Positions 55,392 to 64,000 of a stretch of DNA of 64,000 nt are shown here, piece by piece. The DNA comes from Caballeronia grimmiae (lineage in GTDB: Bacteria; Pseudomonadota; Gammaproteobacteria; Burkholderiales; Burkholderiaceae). A model generated the notes under the pieces. That model made no database searches, had not been told where the DNA came from, and saw only the letters and a list, made by a program, of their open reading frames with translations. A program made the position numbers and the translations under genes. The first letter of the stretch is position 1, and every line of letters starts with the position of its first letter. Location of the stretch: contig NZ_JFHE01000013.1 in the NCBI RefSeq assembly GCF_000698555.1, forward strand, positions 62,001 to 126,000, read 5' to 3'.

Positions 55392-56288
55392 ATGAGCCAA
55401 ACGACATTCGATCTTGCCGTGCTGCGCAGTTTCGTCGCCGGGATGCAGCTAGGAAGTTTTGCGAAGGCTGCGGATCAGGTCGGACGGTCGACGTCGGCGA
55501 TCAGCGCGCAGCTTCGCAAGCTGGAGGAACAGGCGGGCATCGAACTCTTTCGCAAATCCGGGCGCGGCCTGGCGCTCACCGACGCCGGCGAAGTGATGCT
55601 CGGCTACGCGCGGCGCCTCGTCGAACTGAACGATGAAGCCGCCGTCGCGGTGCGCGGCGTCGATCTGGAAGGGTGGATCCGGCTCGGCCTGCAGGAAGAT
55701 TTCGGCGAAGCCGTGCTGCCGGATGTGCTGGGCCGCTTTGCGCGGGCGCATCCGAAAGTGCGGATTGAAGCGCGCGTCGCGCGTAACACGGAACTTCTGG
55801 AACGCATCGATACCGGCCAGCTCGATCTCGCGCTCGTGTGGGGCTTGGCGGGCGCGAATGAGTTCGAGCCGATCGCCGCGCCGCGGATGCGCTGGATCGG
55901 ATCATCGACGGTGCCGTTTCAGCGTGACGCGAACGAGCCGCTACCGTTGATCGCGTTCGACCGCCCGTGTGTCTTTCACAGCGCGGCGACGGCGGCGCTG
56001 GACCGCGCGGGTATCAAATGGCGCGTGGCGTTCACGAGCCCGAGCCTCGCGGGTCTCTGGGCCGCTGCTGCTGCAGGGCTCGGCGTGACGGTGCGAACGT
56101 GCTACGGGCTCCCGTCGACCGTGCGCGCGCTCGACGAATCCGAATGCGGCTTGCCGTCGCTGCCCTCGATTCCGCTCGCATTGCACCGCGCATCTGCGGG
56201 CGGTTCAGCGCCGGTCGAGCGGCTGGCGTCGCTCGTCGTCGAGTCGGTCCGGGAAGCGCATGTATCCGCGCAACCGGCGTTTGCATGA
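55392..56288 (+). CDS. LysR-family transcriptional regulator
   Basis: A 298-residue regulator. Residues 8-65 hold the winged helix-turn-helix (SFAKAADQVGRSTSAISAQL then RKLEEQAGIELFRKSGRG), and the remaining part is the periplasmic-binding-like effector domain (FGEAVLPDVLGRFARAHPKV). It is divergent from the MFS gene and likely controls it. The effector is unknown. Confidence 0.95.
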   Translation: MSQTTFDLAVLRSFVAGMQLGSFAKAADQVGRSTSAISAQLRKLEEQAGIELFRKSGRGLALTDAGEVMLGYARRLVELNDEAAVAVRGVDLEGWIRLGLQEDFGEAVLPDVLGRFARAHPKVRIEARVARNTELLERIDTGQLDLALVWGLAGANEFEPIAAPRMRWIGSSTVPFQRDANEPLPLIAFDRPCVFHSAATAALDRAGIKWRVAFTSPSLAGLWAAAAAGLGVTVRTCYGLPSTVRALDESECGLPSLPSIPLALHRASAGGSAPVERLASLVVESVREAHVSAQPAFA

Positions 56289-56313
56289 AAAAACCGGTCG
56301 CCAGGACCGGTTC
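56288..56313 (-). terminator. Rho-independent terminator of folE2
   Basis: GACCGGTT/AACCGGTC arms (56306-56313 and 56293-56300) with a five-base loop, followed by a T run on the minus strand (56294-56288). It overlaps the LysR stop codon and lies 27 bp past the folE2 stop. Confidence 0.8.
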
Positions 56314-56339
56314 TTCGTTCGGCGTGAGAGCGGAAACGC

Positions 56340-57137
56340 TCAGCGTTTGACTCGCTCGATCACCGCGTAGGCGCTGTGATTGTGAATCGACTCGAAGTTC
56401 TCCGCTTCCAGCACATACGCGACGATGCGATCGTCCGCGTTCAGCCGCACCGCGATATCGCGCACGAGGTCTTCGACGAACTTCGGATTCTCATAAGCGC
56501 GCTCGGTCACGAACTTCTCGTCGGGGCGCTTCAGCAGGCCCCACAGTTCGCACGACGCCTCTTCTTCCGCGACGCGCACCAATTCTTCCACCGCGACATC
56601 GCCGGCGAGTTCCGCCGTGATCGTCACGTGCGATCGCTGATTGTGCGCGCCGTACTGTGAAATCTTCTTCGAGCACGGACACAGGCTCGTCACCGGCACG
56701 AGCACTTTCAGCGACAGGCGCATGTCGCCGTTGCGCTTTTCCGCGACGAACGTCACCTCGTAATCGAGCAGGCTTTGCACGCCCGAAATCGGCGCGGTCT
56801 TCATCACGAAATACGGCAGGCTCACTTCGATACGGCCCGAATGCGCTTCCAGCTTGACGAGCATCGCGGCGAGCATGGTTTGCAGCGCGGCCTGATCGAG
56901 CGGCTCGCGATGCTCTTCGAGCAACGCGACGAAGCGCGACATGTGCGTGCCTTTCTGGTCGGCGGGCAGGTGTACGTCGAGGTTCCATACGCCGACGCTC
57001 GGCTGCACGCCGCTCGCGGTCCTGACCGACAGCGGATGCCGCACGCCTTTGACGCCGACGCGCGCAATATCGATCTGACGCGTATCCGGCGTGCTTTGCA
57101 CATCGGGCATCACGAAGGCGGGATTCATCTGGTTCAT
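56340..57137 (-). CDS. folE2: GTP cyclohydrolase FolE2 (type IB)
   Basis: A 265-residue enzyme making 7,8-dihydroneopterin triphosphate from GTP, the first step of folate and related pterin synthesis. The family motif LCPCSKKIS with the metal-binding cysteine is present, and the His/Glu-containing segments [11 protein letters not shown] and [13 protein letters not shown] are visible. It starts [14 protein letters not shown]. It is monocistronic between two terminators. Confidence 0.97.
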   Translation of the reverse strand: MNQMNPAFVMPDVQSTPDTRQIDIARVGVKGVRHPLSVRTASGVQPSVGVWNLDVHLPADQKGTHMSRFVALLEEHREPLDQAALQTMLAAMLVKLEAHSGRIEVSLPYFVMKTAPISGVQSLLDYEVTFVAEKRNGDMRLSLKVLVPVTSLCPCSKKISQYGAHNQRSHVTITAELAGDVAVEELVRVAEEEASCELWGLLKRPDEKFVTERAYENPKFVEDLVRDIAVRLNADDRIVAYVLEAENFESIHNHSAYAVIERVKR

Positions 57138-57199
57138 TTGTTATGTCCTTTTACGCCGCCGGCGGGGACGACTGGCGTTGAGCGGCGATAAGCGATGAA

Positions 57200-57232
57200 A
57201 CGCAAGCGGCGCGGGGAAGACCCCGCGCCGCA
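57200..57232 (-). terminator. GC-rich hairpin after dxs, probable terminator
   Basis: GCGGCGCGGGG (57206-57216) and CCCCGCGCCGC (57221-57231) form an 11-bp perfect stem with a 4-base loop. The following minus-strand sequence is only modestly T-rich (CTTGCGTTTC). It lies 63 bp past the dxs stop. Confidence 0.6.
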
Positions 57233-57294
57233 TGGCTCACTTTACGTCCGGCGCGCCCGCACCCCGGGGCGCGCCTCGGCAGCCGGGTTGCGCG

Positions 57295-59205
57295 TCAGGC
57301 GACGCGCTTGGTCAGCTTGCCCGCGCTTTCGACGGCAGTCAGAAAACGCTCGCGGATGGAACGCGCGATACCGGCGGCGTCCAGGCCAACGCTCGCGAGC
57401 AGCCTCGCGGGATCGCCGTGGTCGATGAAAACGTCCGGCAAGCCCAGTTGCAGCACCGGCTTGACGACGCCGCTCGCCAGTAGCGCTTCCACGCAGGCCG
57501 AGCCCGCGCCGCCCATGATCGAGCCTTCCTCGATGGTCACAATGGCGTCGTGCGTCGCGGCGAGTTCGCGCAGCAGATCGGCGTCGACCGGCTTCACGAA
57601 CCGCATGTTGGCGACCGTCAAATCCAGCTCGTCGGCGGCGGCGAGCGACGGCACGACCATCGTGCCGAACGCGCAGATCGCGATGCGCTTGCCGGAGCCG
57701 AGCTTTTGCGACGATTCGCGGCGAATCTCGCCCTTGCCGACGGGAAGCGCGGTCATCTGCCTGACCGTGGCGACGCCCGTCCCCGCGCCGCGCGGATAGC
57801 GCACCGCAGTCGGGTTCGGCTGCTGCAGTGCGGTGTACAGCATCTGACGGCATTCGTTTTCGTCGGATGCGGCCATCACCGTCATGTTCGGGATGCAGCG
57901 CAGGAACGCGAGGTCGTAGTTGCCCGCGTGCGTCGCGCCGTCCGCGCCGACGAGGCCCGCCCGGTCGATCGCAAACACGACCGGCAGATTCTGCAACGCG
58001 ACATCGTGAATCAACTGGTCGTAAGCGCGCTGGAGGAACGTCGAATAAATCGCGACAACGGGCTTCATGCCGTCAGCCGCGAGGCCGCCCGCGAACGTGA
58101 CCGCGTGCTGCTCCGCGATGCCGACGTCGAAGTACCGGTCCGGGAAGCGTTTCTCGAACTCGACCATGCCCGAGCCTTCGCGCATCGCGGGCGTGATGCC
58201 GACCACGCGCGAGTCCTGCGCGGCGGCATCGCACAGCCATTCGCCGAACACTTGCGTGTAGGTCTTCTTCGACGGCGCGGTCGACGGCTTGATGCCTTCG
58301 GCCGGATTGAACTTGCCCGGGCCGTGATACAGCACTGGATCGGCTTCGGCAAGCTTGTAACCCTGGCCCTTCTTCGTGACGACGTGCAGGAACTGCGGGC
58401 CGCGCAATTCCTTGATGTTCTGCAGCGTCGGGATGAGCGACTCGAGATCGTGACCGTCGATCGGGCCGATGTAATTGAAGCCGAACTCTTCGAACAGCGT
58501 GGCCGGCACGATCATGCCCTTCGCGTGCTCTTCGAGCTTGCGCGCGAGATCCAGCACCGGCGGGGCGGCGCGCAGCACGCGCTCGACGCCCGCGCGCGCG
58601 GCGGCGTAGAAACGGCCCGACATCAGGCGCGCGAGATGGCGATTCAGCGCGCCGACCGGCGGCGAAATCGACATGTCGTTGTCGTTCAGGATGACGAGCA
58701 GCGGCAGGTCGTCGGCGACGCCCGCGTTGTTCATCGCCTCGAACGCCATGCCCGCTGTCATCGCGCCGTCACCGATCACGGCGATCGAGTAGCGGTTGTC
58801 GCCCTGCAGCTTGTTCGCGACCGCCATGCCGAGCGCTGCCGAAATCGACGTGCTCGAATGCGCCGTGCCGAACGTGTCGTAGGCGGATTCCGCGCGGCGC
58901 GGGAAGCCGGAGATGCCGCCAAGCTGACGCAGGCCGGGCATCTGCTCGCGGCGGCCGGTCAGAATCTTGTGCGGATAAGTCTGATGGCCGACGTCCCACA
59001 CGATGCGGTCGCTCGGCGTATCGAAGACATAGTGCAGCGCAATCGTCAGCTCGACCGTGCCCAGATTGGACGACAGATGGCCGCCCGTCTGCGACACGCT
59101 GTCGAGCACGTAGGCCCGCAGTTCGTCGGCAAGCGGCTGCAGTTGGCGTCGATCGAGGGCCCGAAGATCGGCCGGATCGTCGATGGATTTCAGCAAGTCG
59201 TACAT
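57295..59205 (-). CDS. dxs: 1-deoxy-D-xylulose-5-phosphate synthase
   Basis: A 636-residue thiamine diphosphate enzyme, the first step of the MEP isoprenoid pathway (pyruvate plus glyceraldehyde 3-phosphate). The start [17 protein letters not shown] is canonical. The thiamine-binding motif [18 protein letters not shown] and the transketolase-like [20 protein letters not shown] are seen. It is downstream of ispA and xseB on the same strand, the conserved xseB-ispA-dxs operon. Confidence 0.98.
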   Translation of the reverse strand: MYDLLKSIDDPADLRALDRRQLQPLADELRAYVLDSVSQTGGHLSSNLGTVELTIALHYVFDTPSDRIVWDVGHQTYPHKILTGRREQMPGLRQLGGISGFPRRAESAYDTFGTAHSSTSISAALGMAVANKLQGDNRYSIAVIGDGAMTAGMAFEAMNNAGVADDLPLLVILNDNDMSISPPVGALNRHLARLMSGRFYAAARAGVERVLRAAPPVLDLARKLEEHAKGMIVPATLFEEFGFNYIGPIDGHDLESLIPTLQNIKELRGPQFLHVVTKKGQGYKLAEADPVLYHGPGKFNPAEGIKPSTAPSKKTYTQVFGEWLCDAAAQDSRVVGITPAMREGSGMVEFEKRFPDRYFDVGIAEQHAVTFAGGLAADGMKPVVAIYSTFLQRAYDQLIHDVALQNLPVVFAIDRAGLVGADGATHAGNYDLAFLRCIPNMTVMAASDENECRQMLYTALQQPNPTAVRYPRGAGTGVATVRQMTALPVGKGEIRRESSQKLGSGKRIAICAFGTMVVPSLAAADELDLTVANMRFVKPVDADLLRELAATHDAIVTIEEGSIMGGAGSACVEALLASGVVKPVLQLGLPDVFIDHGDPARLLASVGLDAAGIARSIRERFLTAVESAGKLTKRVA

Positions 59206-59284
59206 CGTCGTCCCATTTTAGGAAAACTGGCGTGATTCGTTCAGCGCGATTGTTGCGCCGTGGGGTTCGTCACGCATTCAACGT

Positions 59285-60172
59285 TCAATGCACCCGGTTC
59301 ACGACCAGGTCTGCAAGTTCAGCAAGCCGCTGGCCGCGTGGGCCGAACGGCTGGATGGCGGCGTGCGCGTCGCGTCCGAGTTGAGCAGCGAGTTCACGCG
59401 ATGCGTCGAGTCCGATGATGGACACGTAAGTCGGTTTGTCGTGCTGCGCATCCTTGCCCGCCGTCTTGCCGAGCGTGGCGGAGTCGGCGGTCACGTCCAG
59501 AATGTCGTCGACGACCTGGAACGCGAGGCCGACTGCGGCGGCGTACTGATCGAGCGCGGCGAGCGCTTCGGCGCCCGGCTGCGCGCCCGCGAGCGCGCCC
59601 ATGCGCACCGATGCGCGCAGCAGCGCGCCTGTTTTCTTGCGATGCATCGTCTCGAGTTCGGGCCGCGACAGCTTGCGGCCGACGCTTTCGAGGTCGATCG
59701 CCTGCCCGCCCGCCATGCCGACCGAACCGCTCGCGATGGCCAGTTCGCGCACGAGCGCGGCCTGCTGGCTATCGGACAGGCCGTTGCCTGCGGCGGTCAG
59801 CGCGACGAATGCCTGCGATTGCAGCGCATCGCCAACGAGCAGTGCCGTCGCCTCGTCATATTGGATGTGTACCGTGGGCTTGCCGCGGCGCAGGGCGTCG
59901 TCGTCCATCGCGGGCATGTCGTCGTGCACCAGCGAATACACGTGGATCATTTCGAGCGCGGCGCTCGCGGCTTCGACCGCGTGCGCGCTCGCGCCGGTAA
60001 GTTCGCCGGCCGCGTGGACGAGGAGCGGACGCACGCGCTTGCCGCCGCCGAGCACGGCGTAGCGCATGGCTTCATGGAGCCGCGCCGGAGCGATGTCGGT
60101 TCCGGGAAGATAATGCTCGAGCGCGGTTTCGACGCGGTCGAGCGTGGCGCGCATCCATTGTTCGAAGGTCAT
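59285..60172 (-). CDS. ispA: Farnesyl diphosphate synthase (polyprenyl synthetase)
   Basis: A 295-residue prenyltransferase forming FPP. The first aspartate-rich motif DDMPAMDDD and the second DDILDVT are both present, with GGKRVRPLL near the N-terminus. The ATG overlaps the xseB stop as ATGA. Length is typical. Confidence 0.98.
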   Translation of the reverse strand: MTFEQWMRATLDRVETALEHYLPGTDIAPARLHEAMRYAVLGGGKRVRPLLVHAAGELTGASAHAVEAASAALEMIHVYSLVHDDMPAMDDDALRRGKPTVHIQYDEATALLVGDALQSQAFVALTAAGNGLSDSQQAALVRELAIASGSVGMAGGQAIDLESVGRKLSRPELETMHRKKTGALLRASVRMGALAGAQPGAEALAALDQYAAAVGLAFQVVDDILDVTADSATLGKTAGKDAQHDKPTYVSIIGLDASRELAAQLGRDAHAAIQPFGPRGQRLAELADLVVNRVH

Positions 60173-60501
60173 AGGTCGTCCCCGTTGTCGGTGGCGGCGC
60201 CCGCGCCCTGAGTTGCGCGCTGTACGTCGGCGGGCAGCGGCTTGAGCGTCTCGCCGTCGAGCACGCGAACCTGCTGCTCCACTTTTTCGAGCTGCTGTTG
60301 GCAAAAGCCCACAAGCGTCGCGCCGCGACGGTACGCCGCAAGCGATTCTTCGAGGCTCAGCGCGCCCTCTTCCATGCGCGCCACGAGCGATTCGAGCTCG
60401 GCCAGCGCGGCTTCGTAATTGTCCGGAAGCAACGCAGCGTCTGCGCCCGGCGTGTTGTCGCCGGTTTGTTCGCCTGTTGCCTGGACTGCGGTCTTCGCCA
60501 T
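60169..60501 (-). CDS. xseB: Exodeoxyribonuclease VII small subunit
   Basis: A 110-residue helical protein that with XseA forms ExoVII. The family signature YEAALAELESLVARMEEGAL followed by SLEESLAAYRRG is clear. The tail is longer than in E. coli. It is the first gene of the xseB-ispA-dxs operon, and its promoter lies in the divergent region upstream. Confidence 0.96.
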   Translation of the reverse strand: MAKTAVQATGEQTGDNTPGADAALLPDNYEAALAELESLVARMEEGALSLEESLAAYRRGATLVGFCQQQLEKVEQQVRVLDGETLKPLPADVQRATQGAGAATDNGDDL

Positions 60502-60823
60502 GAATCGTGGATGTGCAGTTGAAAATTGGAACCAAGTCGCACATTCTACGGCAAAAGCCAAATTTTCGACCCGCACCCGGTACGGATGCCGGACGAGACA
60601 CGGGGCAAGCCCGCTCATCGCCGCCCGTCAGAAATTCAAACGAACATGAAGCGCGTCGGGCGCGCAATAATCGCGGGTTCGACGGAACTCTTGCGACAAT
60701 TTATACCCAAATCAAGACCTTATACACCCCGGTGTGGCGGATTTCGGTATAATCGCGGGCTCCCTAAATCGAATCTTCGATGGTTGGGTTGTTCACTGCT
60801 TTCACGTCTTAACGGGAGTGGGA
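60502..60823. promoter_or_regulatory. Divergent promoter region between xseB and the Rieske oxygenase gene
   Basis: 322 bp without a supported gene. A perfect TATAAT on the plus strand (60748-60753) lies 71 nt upstream of the Rieske gene start and is a candidate -10 box, although the -35 region is weak. GGGAGTGGGA just before 60824 is the ribosome binding site. Confidence 0.5.
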
Positions 60824-61930
60824 ATGTCCAATCTGAGCAATGCATTGCAGTTGAAGGCTGTTCATAGCCAACTGCCAGTCACGGCTTACTTTGACGAAGC
60901 GCTTCTTACGCGCGAACTCGACACACTTTTCAAGCAAGGTCCACGCTACGTCGGGCACGAACTCATGGTTCCCGAAGCGGGAAACTATTTCGCGCTTCCC
61001 GGCGAGGGCGAAGGGCGCGTGCTCGTCCGCAATCGGCAAAACGACATCGAACTGCTGTCGAACGTGTGCCGCCATCGCCAGGCCATCATGCTGAACGGTC
61101 GCGGCAGCGCGGACAATATCGTCTGCCCGCTGCACCGCTGGACTTACGATCTCAACGGCCAGTTGCTCGGCGCGCCGCATTTCGCCGACAAGCCCTGCCT
61201 GAATCTCGGCGCAACGCCGCTGCAAAACTGGCAAGGCCTGCTCTTCGAGGCGCAGGGCCGCAACGTCGCGGCCGATCTCGCGAAGCTGGGCACCGCGCGT
61301 CACTTCGACTTCTCGGGCTTCATGTTCGATCACGTCGAAGTCCACGAGTGCAACTACAACTGGAAGACCTTCATCGAGGTCTATCTGGAGGATTACCATG
61401 TCGCGCCGTTCCATCCGGGACTCGGCAGTTTCGTCTCGTGCGACAACCTCGAGTGGGAATTCGGCGACTGGTACAGCGTGCAGACGGTCGGCGTCCACAA
61501 GAATCTGGAAAAGCCCGGCAGCCCGATCTATCGCAAGTGGCACGACGAAGTCCTGCGCTTCCGTAACGGCGCACCGCCGGACTTCGGCGCGATCTGGATG
61601 GTGTACTACCCCGGTCTGATGATCGAGTGGTATCCGCACGTGCTGGTCGTGTCGTGGCTCATTCCGCACGGCACGCAAAAGACGACGAACATCGTCGAGT
61701 TCTATTACCCCGAGGAAATCGCGCTGTTCGAACGCGAGTTCATCGAGGCGGAACGTGCGGCGTACATGGAAACCGCGCGCGAGGACGACGAAATCGCCGA
61801 GCGTATGGATGCGGGCCGGCGCGCGCTGATGTCGCGCGGCGAGAATCAGGTCGGGCCGTATCAAAGCCCGATGGAATCGGGCATGCAGCACTTCCACGAG
61901 TTCCTGCGCCATCAGCTCGGCGCCATCTGA
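60824..61930 (+). CDS. Rieske (2Fe-2S) aromatic ring-hydroxylating oxygenase alpha-subunit-like protein
   Basis: A 368-residue two-domain oxygenase. The Rieske [2Fe-2S] ligands are in NVCRHRQAIM and NIVCPLHRWTY (Cys-x-His, Cys-x2-His). The catalytic part has the non-heme iron motif EDYHVAPFHPGL with two histidines. The substrate cannot be told; no reductase gene is adjacent. It is followed by a strong terminator. Confidence 0.9.
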   Translation: MSNLSNALQLKAVHSQLPVTAYFDEALLTRELDTLFKQGPRYVGHELMVPEAGNYFALPGEGEGRVLVRNRQNDIELLSNVCRHRQAIMLNGRGSADNIVCPLHRWTYDLNGQLLGAPHFADKPCLNLGATPLQNWQGLLFEAQGRNVAADLAKLGTARHFDFSGFMFDHVEVHECNYNWKTFIEVYLEDYHVAPFHPGLGSFVSCDNLEWEFGDWYSVQTVGVHKNLEKPGSPIYRKWHDEVLRFRNGAPPDFGAIWMVYYPGLMIEWYPHVLVVSWLIPHGTQKTTNIVEFYYPEEIALFEREFIEAERAAYMETAREDDEIAERMDAGRRALMSRGENQVGPYQSPMESGMQHFHEFLRHQLGAI

Positions 61931-61950
61931 GCGCGGTTTGCAATGCGAAA

Positions 61951-61980
61951 AGACGGGCTTTCGAGCCCGTTTTTTCTTTT
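61951..61980 (+). terminator. Rho-independent terminator after the Rieske oxygenase gene
   Basis: ACGGGCT (61953-61959) and AGCCCGT (61964-61970) form a perfect stem closed by a TTCG tetraloop and are followed by a T-rich tract. Confidence 0.92.
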
Positions 61981-62027
61981 AGACTTATGGCTATTCCCGC
62001 ATTGCAAGCGCTGCCTCAGGAGCCGTC

Positions 62028-62897
62028 ATGCCGCACACTCACTACACCACGCTCATATCCGCGACGAACCTTGCCGGGCAGCTCGACACGGCGCCGGGCA
62101 GCGTCGTCGTCTTCGATTGCCGGTTCGATCTGGCCGCGCCCGAAGCCGGAGAGGCCGCCTATGCCGCGGGCCACATTCCCGGCGCGCATTATCTGCATCT
62201 CGACCGCGACCTGTCCGGCGCGAAGACCGGTACGAACGGCCGCCATCCGTTGCCGGACCGTGCGGCGCTCGTCGCGAAGCTCGCCAGTTTCGGGTTGAAC
62301 GAAGGCCAGCAGGTCGTCGCTTATGACGCTCAGGGCGGCATGTACGCGGCGCGTCTGTGGTGGCTGCTGCGCTGGCTCGGACATGACTCCGTCGCGCTGA
62401 TCGATGGCGGCCTGCAAGCGTGGGAAGCAGCCGGCAAGCCGCTCGACACCGCCGTGCCGCCGACATCGCAAGGGAGCTTCAAGGCCGCCGCGCCGCTCCA
62501 GGTGACGATCGATGCGCAGGCGATCGAGCGCAGCATCGGCACACGCGATCATCTGCTGATCGACGCACGCGCGGCGGACCGGTATCGCGGCGAGAACGAA
62601 ACCATCGATCCCGTCGGCGGCCACATCCCCGGCGCGCTGAATCACTTCTTCAAGAACAATTTGACGCCGGAAGGCCGCTTCAAGACCGCGCACGAACTGC
62701 GCGAAGCGTTCGCATCGCTGATCGGCCCGACGCCGGTGGATCGCGTCGTCCTGCAATGCGGGTCGGGCGTTACCGCATGCCACAACGCGCTGGCGATGGA
62801 AGTCGCCGGCCTGCATGGCGCGGCGCTTTATCCCGGCTCGTGGAGCGAATGGAGCGCCGATCCGGGCCGCCCCGTCGCGACCGGCGCGAACCCGTAA
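62028..62897 (+). CDS. Sulfurtransferase, tandem rhodanese domains
   Basis: A 289-residue protein with two rhodanese domains. The active-site cysteine is Cys244 in QCGSGVTACH, the CGSGVTA loop typical of SseA-like 3-mercaptopyruvate sulfurtransferases; the N-terminal domain lacks it. It starts MPHTHYTTLI and ends close to a convergent dienelactone hydrolase gene. Confidence 0.92.
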   Translation: MPHTHYTTLISATNLAGQLDTAPGSVVVFDCRFDLAAPEAGEAAYAAGHIPGAHYLHLDRDLSGAKTGTNGRHPLPDRAALVAKLASFGLNEGQQVVAYDAQGGMYAARLWWLLRWLGHDSVALIDGGLQAWEAAGKPLDTAVPPTSQGSFKAAAPLQVTIDAQAIERSIGTRDHLLIDARAADRYRGENETIDPVGGHIPGALNHFFKNNLTPEGRFKTAHELREAFASLIGPTPVDRVVLQCGSGVTACHNALAMEVAGLHGAALYPGSWSEWSADPGRPVATGANP

Positions 62898-62907
62898 CCC
62901 GTCGGTT

Positions 62908-63780
62908 TCAGACGCCGTGCTCGCGGAACCACGCGAGCGCGCGCTTCCAGCCGTCCTCGGCGTCGGCCTTGCGATAGCTCGGACGATAATCGGCGAAGAA
63001 GGCATGCGGGGCATCGTCATACACGACGAATTGCGAACCGCGCGCTTTCTGCGGCCCGTTCGCGATGGCCTGCTTCATCTGCTCGATGGTGTCCTGCGGA
63101 ATGCTCTGATCCTGCCGCCCATACAGTCCGAGCACCGGCGCCTTTAGCTCGCCGACATTGTCGATCGGATTGCTCGGCGTCGTCGCGGTCTTGTTGCCGA
63201 CGAGCCGCCCGTACCACGCGACCGCCGCCTTCACGTTCGGATTGTGCTCGGCGTAGAGCCACGTGATGCGCCCGCCCCAGCAGAAGCCGGTAATGCCCAG
63301 ACGCTTCGTATCGCCGCCATGTTCGCCCGCCCATTTGACGGTCTCGTCGATGTCCGACAGCACTTGCGCGTCCGGCAGCTTCGAGACGATCTGGTCGTTG
63401 ATCTGCTGGATCGACGGCATCGACGCTGCATCGCCCTGGCGCGTGAAAAGCTGCGGCGCGATCGCGAGATAGCCGAGCTTGGCGAAGCGGCGGCAGATAT
63501 CGGCGATATGCTCATGCACGCCAAAAATCTCGTGAATCACGATGATCACCGGCAGATGCGTCTTGCCCTTCGGCTGCGCCCGATTCGCCGGCACGAGCGT
63601 GCCGTCCGCGCCGCGCACGGCGATGGAACCGGCCTCGAGACCGTCGCTATCGGTATGAATGGTTTGTGCGGAGACCGGCAGCACGGCAGCCGCGAAGCCG
63701 GTGCCCAATGCGGCCTTGATGAAGCCGCGGCGATCGAACGGAACGTGGGGGATGAGGCTGTCGACTTCGGGGGTCAGCAT
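62908..63780 (-). CDS. Dienelactone hydrolase-family protein, Tat-exported
   Basis: A 290-residue alpha/beta hydrolase. A Tat signal is at the N-terminus (FDRRGFIKAALG at residues 15-26, cleavage near VSAQ). The nucleophile is Cys in GFCWGG, with the Asp and His in GRQDQSI and DDAPHAFFAD. Dienelactone hydrolases act in degradation of chlorinated aromatics, but many exported homologues have unknown substrates. The start at 63780 (MLTPEVDS) is chosen; two codons GAA/CTT upstream give a slightly longer alternative. Confidence 0.9.
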   Translation of the reverse strand: MLTPEVDSLIPHVPFDRRGFIKAALGTGFAAAVLPVSAQTIHTDSDGLEAGSIAVRGADGTLVPANRAQPKGKTHLPVIIVIHEIFGVHEHIADICRRFAKLGYLAIAPQLFTRQGDAASMPSIQQINDQIVSKLPDAQVLSDIDETVKWAGEHGGDTKRLGITGFCWGGRITWLYAEHNPNVKAAVAWYGRLVGNKTATTPSNPIDNVGELKAPVLGLYGRQDQSIPQDTIEQMKQAIANGPQKARGSQFVVYDDAPHAFFADYRPSYRKADAEDGWKRALAWFREHGV

Positions 63781-64000
63781 ACGAAGCTCCTGCGGCAAGA
63801 GCCGCCAAGGCGCCGCCGATGCGGGCGTCGGCTGTATCGGGCCGCGTACCGTCGATGGCGCTGAACCGGAAACCGCGCTTCTCGTTGAACATCATGCAGC
63901 GCGGCGCTGGACGACTATCACGGGCGAAGGCCGCATGCCCGGGCGCGCCGGACATCGGCGCGCCGCTCATTCTAAACAGCTTTGCCGTGCGGATGCGCGC
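63781..64000. other. Right window edge
   Basis: 220 bp upstream of the hydrolase gene. Open frames here overlap each other and show no family signature, so nothing is called. Repeated GCGCGCC/GGCGCGC-like words near 63935-63970 could be a hairpin. Confidence 0.4.

Overview
The window is GC-rich chromosomal DNA of a betaproteobacterium of the Burkholderiaceae, most likely the Burkholderia / Paraburkholderia / Caballeronia group. The reasons are the dnaG-rpoD and xseB-ispA-dxs arrangements, a Burkholderia-type trimeric porin, a bcp-type contact-dependent inhibition locus, an aryl polyene cluster and a selenocysteine formate dehydrogenase locus. Species assignment is inference; nothing here was searched against a database.

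Layout. 1-14.8 kb (minus strand): a tightly coupled aryl polyene (APE) pigment operon of 16 genes (14 of them joined by overlapping start/stop codons). It has a chain-length-factor-like ketosynthase, an acyltransferase, two acyl carrier proteins, a membrane protein, an AMP-ligase fused to a dehydratase, a glycosyltransferase-acyltransferase, a thioesterase, a LolA-like protein, an MMPL exporter, three ketosynthases, a dehydratase, a ketoreductase and a lipoprotein cut by the window edge. A frameshifted polysaccharide deacetylase lies upstream. 16.4-28.5 kb: a selenocysteine locus with selC, selB, selA, fdhE and a three-subunit formate dehydrogenase-N whose alpha subunit carries an in-frame UGA followed by a SECIS hairpin. 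Two DedA-family membrane genes sit between selC and selB. 28.7-35.3 kb: a BrkB/YihY membrane protein, a porin, a frameshifted lipoprotein phosphodiesterase, an Anbu-type proteasome homologue and an exonuclease/GIY-YIG protein.

35.7-45.7 kb is the accessory region. It holds the remnant of a CDI (bcpAIOB-type) locus: an intact TpsB exporter, an intact small membrane immunity-like protein, and two successive toxin C-terminus/immunity modules, one with a nonsense codon and one with a frameshifted immunity gene. The large TpsA/BcpA body is absent. In its place, joined at about 39.55 kb, is a decaying phage-tail gene set (hub, plug, baseplate and tape-measure genes with several stops and frameshifts), small genes on the opposite strand, an excisionase and a tyrosine integrase that abuts a CAT-anticodon tRNA.

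45.7-64 kb is housekeeping: tRNA, rpoD, dnaG, yqeY, a HI0933-family flavoprotein, tsaD, a GST, an MFS transporter with a divergent LysR regulator, folE2, the xseB-ispA-dxs isoprenoid operon, a Rieske oxygenase, a rhodanese and a Tat-exported dienelactone hydrolase-like protein.

The most interesting parts are the layered CDI/phage scar (toxin-immunity modules stranded beside their exporter), the APE operon variant with its ligase-dehydratase fusion and FabB-like third ketosynthase, and the complete Sec-formate dehydrogenase locus. No CRISPR array and no insertion sequence was recognised.
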